This document shows positions 60,901 to 64,000 of a stretch of 64,000 bases of DNA, piece after piece. Within the stretch, counting starts at the first letter, position 1; each line of letters begins with the position of its first letter. The DNA comes from Circinella umbellata. Its lineage: Eukaryota; Mucoromycota; Mucoromycetes; Mucorales; Lichtheimiaceae. Position numbers and translations under genes: made by a program. The stretch lies in assembly GCA_025093555.1 (NCBI GenBank), contig JAIWNF010000005.1:1070971-1134970 (forward strand). Reading direction: 5' to 3'. Under the pieces are notes generated by a model. The model was not told the DNA's origin. It did not search any database and saw nothing but the letters and a program-made list of their open reading frames with translations.

Positions 60901-61954
60901 CCCTGTTGCCAATGTTTTCATCATGATTATCTACAATAATTATTCCAACTTCTTCAGCGGTAGGTGCATTATAACGTCGTCTATCAGGCGTGTTTTCAGA
61001 CCTAATGACCATTCTAACATTATCTACGCCTTGATTGCGTGCAATTTGAGCCATGTTCTGAAACGAACGAACAAAAGGGTTCAGGCGATGCATAAGTGCT
61101 TGCAATGTTTCAAGAGTGGTATCATTAAGTTGGGCGTTTGAAACAGCTTGTCGATTTTCTGTTTCAGTCGCTGGATCGTGTACATATATTTGCGCAAAGG
61201 CTGGTCTATTGTCTTCGGCAGGTAATAAAGATCCAATGCGATGATAAACATTTCCATGAATGCGAAAATTATAAGCTCCTCCGCGAGAATTAGCAACGGT
61301 CTCATCAATATTAACACCGAGAGAAGTAAAGCTCAATGCGTTATGATAAGCACGGATGTTAGTACGAAAATGAATAGCTGCCGCATCAGTACCATGTAAC
61401 AATCGAGATATTTCTGGAGGAGTGGGATTTAGTTGAGGAAGTTCAACTGCTCCTTCTTGGCAACAAAGATTGAATGTTGGATTTCGGAGGGAGCTTCTCG
61501 AAGTACGTTCTTGTATAAAAAGTCTAGCATGGCAACTATTACATTCGGCATTCATTAAACCAAGAGAGTGGCGTGGTGGAGTGTCATTATTGGAAATACG
61601 TCCGATGTTATGAAACTGGATTATTTATATTTTGATATAGATTAATACTAACATATGAAAAAGATGGCACTGGAAAATTAAACTATAAAATATTATTACT
61701 CTTAAATTTTCTGGTATGGTATTATTATCATTATTATTTGAATGATAATTAAGGCATGACCTATGGGTGCTACGTGAATGACCTTCTTGGCCCCAGCTTG
61801 CACAAACAGGAACAGCGCGAGTAACGTTTACATGTGGTTCCTCGTTCTCATTTCGTAGACGCATTGCTGATCTATTTGGATTGCTAAGGCAATCGCGATG
61901 GCTAATGCGCTGATGACCGGGTAAACTGCAAGTGTTACAATTGGGAGTCGACAT
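57987..61954 (-). pseudogene. Helitron Rep/Pif1-helicase pseudogene
   Basis: The N-terminus has zinc-knuckle-like motifs (CNTCSLPGHQRISHRDC, then CASWGQEGH, whose second Cys is Trp). Three introns still fit: 61699-61616, 60804-60720 and 58234-58110, all GT-AG. The Rep domain keeps FVTFTCNPNWPEI, the HUH motif GLPHAHILLIL near 60125, CSKRYPKEF and the tyrosine pair KYVYKYVYKGHD. The Pif1 part keeps SASIIVWDEASM-like motif II and VVFGGDFRQ-VLPVIPN, but Walker A reads GLGETGKT instead of the usual GPGGTGKT. Four single-base frameshifts (about 60507, 59485, 59036, 58278) break it, each a missing T in a T run. A TAG at 57987 truncates the helicase after RINMRVQ, before the C-terminal helicase motifs. 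Coordinates cover the recognisable coding part. Confidence 0.85.
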
Positions 61955-62097
61955 GTTAAGTTTTATAAGAGTATAGAAACGCGAGTTTATTTTTACTTGC
62001 AAATAAAATAAAAATTTAATAGTAGCGGAGTTGTTTCCTTTTTTTGGATTTTAGCAAACGTAAAAACTGTATTATTTTAATAATATAGACTAGCGTT

Positions 62098-62215
62098 TGC
62101 CTGCCTCGCTTCGCTTCGGGTCATTCAACGGAAAACACGTCTCAAGGGTGGGTAAACCCCCCTTGACCCCACAAAAAGGCGCTTCGCGCCTGGTAGCGAC
62201 GATCCCCAAGACTGT
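62098..62215. repeat. GC-rich block with GCTTCGC repeat, right copy
   Basis: CCTCGCTTCGCTTC and GGTCATTCAACGG at 62103-62131, direct repeat of 57346-57374, then CCCCCTTGACCCC and a hairpin GGCGCTTCGCGCC at about 62177-62189. Confidence 0.65.
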
Positions 62216-62220
62216 ATAAT

Positions 62221-63213
62221 TGTTTTGTAGATCCAGTCAAATAAAGAAATAAAGTGTGATAGTATAGCAATAAGATGTCTTTACAATTGAATAATGGCAT
62301 TTTATTAAACGAAAAGCAAAAAAATTAAATAATATTAATGCTATGACTGTATACTTTACTACTGTGGTAATAATATGGTGAGAATTACGTACTTTAGTTT
62401 TGTAATAATTACTGTCTTTGATAGATAAAAAAAAATCAAAAGGGAGTGGATTATTATTCATCGATCAGAGAGTATAATATTATTTACTGACACATTAACA
62501 GGAAGAAGTTTCTGGAATTTAATAAAAAAGGAGCAAAATATATAAAAGTTAATAAAAAGTACGTAAGGGTTATTGTTGAAAGAAACATTAATAACTTAAG
62601 ATAATGGATTCAATGTGTAAAAAGTCATTATGAAATGAAGGAGAAGGTGGAAGAGAAGAGAGGGAGAATATTTCATGATAGCCGACATTCTTTGTAATAA
62701 TGTGATGAGCTTGCCTATCCTAATTAGCCATTATAAACAAATTTCTGTAATCTGTAACGCGTGAAAATGCAATAATAACGCTTTTGTTTAAAAGCTAAAG
62801 TTATAATAAAAAATAAACAGAAAAAAGCAGCGCTGGTGTGGTAGTAAGAGTATCACGACTCTTGTCGATGTATTGAAGGGTAACAGTGTTACACAGCTTA
62901 GAAAACGGACAGAAAGACCAAAGAAAAACAGTGTTATATATACCTCCCTTCATGAGAAAACGACATCTAGTAGACCTAAAAGTCAGCAACTCTTCCAATG
63001 AATGTAGAACAGTGGAAACCCTTATGTCAAAGCAGCCCAAACTTTTTTGTCTCACACATATTGGACAATGATATGACCTGTTACAACGTTAAAAATAACA
63101 TCGAGAATCTTTTTTTTCTTTGATAAAAAAAGATAAATAAATTTATTCTTATCTACTATAGACTTTGACAATGGGCTGAAAGTATTAAGAAAGAGAATTA
63201 CTACGGTGTAGCA
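62221..63213. other. Intergenic region, no gene called
   Basis: AT-rich. An 84-codon minus-strand frame at 62801-63055 (upstream CPIC, then VLHSLEELLTFRSTRC) has a somewhat protein-like composition but no recognisable motif, so it is not called. Confidence 0.45.
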
Positions 63214-63506
63214 AAAGTCGGACTAGGGGCGTAGCATGGAGGGGTCATGTTAGTGTCGCTATTGTACGCTACGCCTGACCCGTAATAAATATAAATTCAC
63301 TTAGAATGGCCAGTATTACAAACTGGTCAAAACTTAGAATAAGAATTGAAAATATAAAATAAAGAAAAAGGGTAATGATATAATGATTATAGCTAAGCTA
63401 CATTTATAGAGAAATAGAATTGTTTGTATGACAGCTTATTATTGTTCTGGTTAAAAATAAAAATAGCAATTATATTAAATTACACTTCACGCCCTAGTCT
63501 GACTTT
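63214..63506. mobile_element. MITE-like inverted-repeat element, 293 bp
   Basis: Left end AAAGTCGGACTAGGGGCG (63214-63231). The right end, read on the minus strand from 63506, is AAAGTCAGACTAGGGCG: one substitution and one G-run length change over 18 bp. There is no coding capacity between. The left inner part is GC-rich (GTAGCATGGAGGGGTCATG). No exact target duplication is seen. Confidence 0.5.
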
Positions 63507-64000
63507 GATCTTTGATCCACTAAAACCATCATCCTCACTTGAACAATTGCTTATATCTTTTTTATTGTTGGTTTGGATTTTTTTTAATATAATGCTAACG
63601 AAGATGGTTTATATAATGTTCTCGTTGTCATCTTTATAAATACTGCTTATAATACAAGAATTCATAGAAGTTTATTTTATATCAACATGTAGTAGGCCAT
63701 CCAATAACACGACCATTGAGAGAGATGAAAAATAAGATGATAGATTGTCCAAATAGTTTGTACATATGATAACAAAAATGTATAAAGCTACTAATTATAT
63801 ATAGTAGTGCTATCAGGATATTGTCGTGCTATGGATATTATTAACATAAGAGATGATGTAAAAAATTATAGAAGTTAATATAAAACAAAAATATAATCAT
63901 GTAAGATAATCAAAATATCGAAAGTTAAAATGAAGAGTCAGTATAGGTATATACTAAGTTCGTCTTGTATTTTCTGGTAAACACTTGAGCCAGACTTTTG
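63507..64000. other. AT-rich end of window
   Basis: No gene or repeat is supported. Confidence 0.5.

Larger units (their letters stand above)
57330..62220 (-). mobile_element. Decayed Helitron, ends approximate
   Basis: A minus-strand rolling-circle transposon defined by its Rep/helicase pseudogene at 61954-57987. Both flanks carry GC-rich non-coding blocks (57337-57450 and 62098-62215), unlike the AT-rich neighbourhood, sharing a 29-bp direct repeat (27 of 29 equal) and several GCTTCGC-loop hairpins. These probably belong to Helitron termini or to nested non-autonomous copies. No certain 5' TC or 3' CTRR end was found, so the limits given are those of the GC-rich blocks. Confidence 0.6.

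Noticed and set aside
62801..63071. Minus-strand CPIC...SLEELLTF frame, and a tRNA-like stretch near 62830-62890
   Set aside because: A single CPIC is not enough for a zinc finger call. The tRNA-like stretch lacks a T arm and a B box, so neither a tRNA nor a SINE is supported.

Overview
The window reads as AT-rich nuclear DNA of a filamentous fungus, most likely Mucoromycota (Mucorales-like). I infer this from several things: short GT-AG introns of about 50-125 nt, a DDX23/Prp28 helicase split by eight introns, homopolymer-rich (Gln, Asn, His, Ser) regulatory proteins, an F-box protein with TPRs, and a mix of LINE, Ty3/gypsy, Helitron and hAT-like remains. No species call is possible from sequence alone.

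Layout. 0.7-2.5 kb (minus): a two-exon AT-hook protein. 2.6-18 kb: a gene-poor transposon graveyard with microsatellites, three decayed coding stretches of unknown family (7.1-8.4 kb), a 5'-truncated LINE with a (TAAAA)n tail (10.5-11.96 kb), a second LINE fragment (13.3-13.6 kb) and a decayed nitrate-transporter paralogue (15.25-15.9 kb). 18.2-20 kb (plus): a five-exon NNP nitrate/nitrite transporter, apparently the source of that pseudogene. 20.6-22.8 kb (minus): a TPR/F-box/leucine-rich protein with Dia2/Pof3 architecture. 23.5-24.9 kb (minus): a secreted protein of unknown function. 26.7-37.1 kb (minus): a gene for a giant cytoskeletal protein. 40.1-43.1 kb (plus): the spliceosomal DEAD-box helicase Prp28. 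43.5-46.3 kb (minus): a C2HC zinc finger/PHD finger protein. 48.6-49.6 kb: a hAT-like relic. 50.1-56.5 kb: a solo-LTR-like element abutting a nearly intact Ty3/gypsy element, which sits 7 bp from a tRNA-Ile(AAU) gene. 57.3-62.2 kb (minus): a decayed Helitron. 63.2-63.5 kb: a MITE-like inverted-repeat element.

The most striking object is the giant gene at 26,670-37,119. Joined across five exons it encodes about 3,358 residues: two N-terminal calponin-homology domains, about 2,600 residues of spectrin-repeat-like helical rod, a basic Ser-rich linker with a TPIP (SxIP-like) motif, a complete GAS2 domain and a basic tail. This is the domain order of animal spectraplakins (actin-microtubule cross-linkers). 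The tryptophan-containing core of its GAS2 domain is completed only by a 19-nt microexon.

The genes do not form an operon or an obvious metabolic cluster. They are ordinary monocistronic eukaryotic genes for RNA splicing, chromatin or transcription, ubiquitin ligase targeting, cytoskeleton, nitrate uptake and secretion, separated by mobile-element debris. Gene models with introns were built by hand from splice consensus, frame continuity and family conservation. They have not been tested against transcripts.
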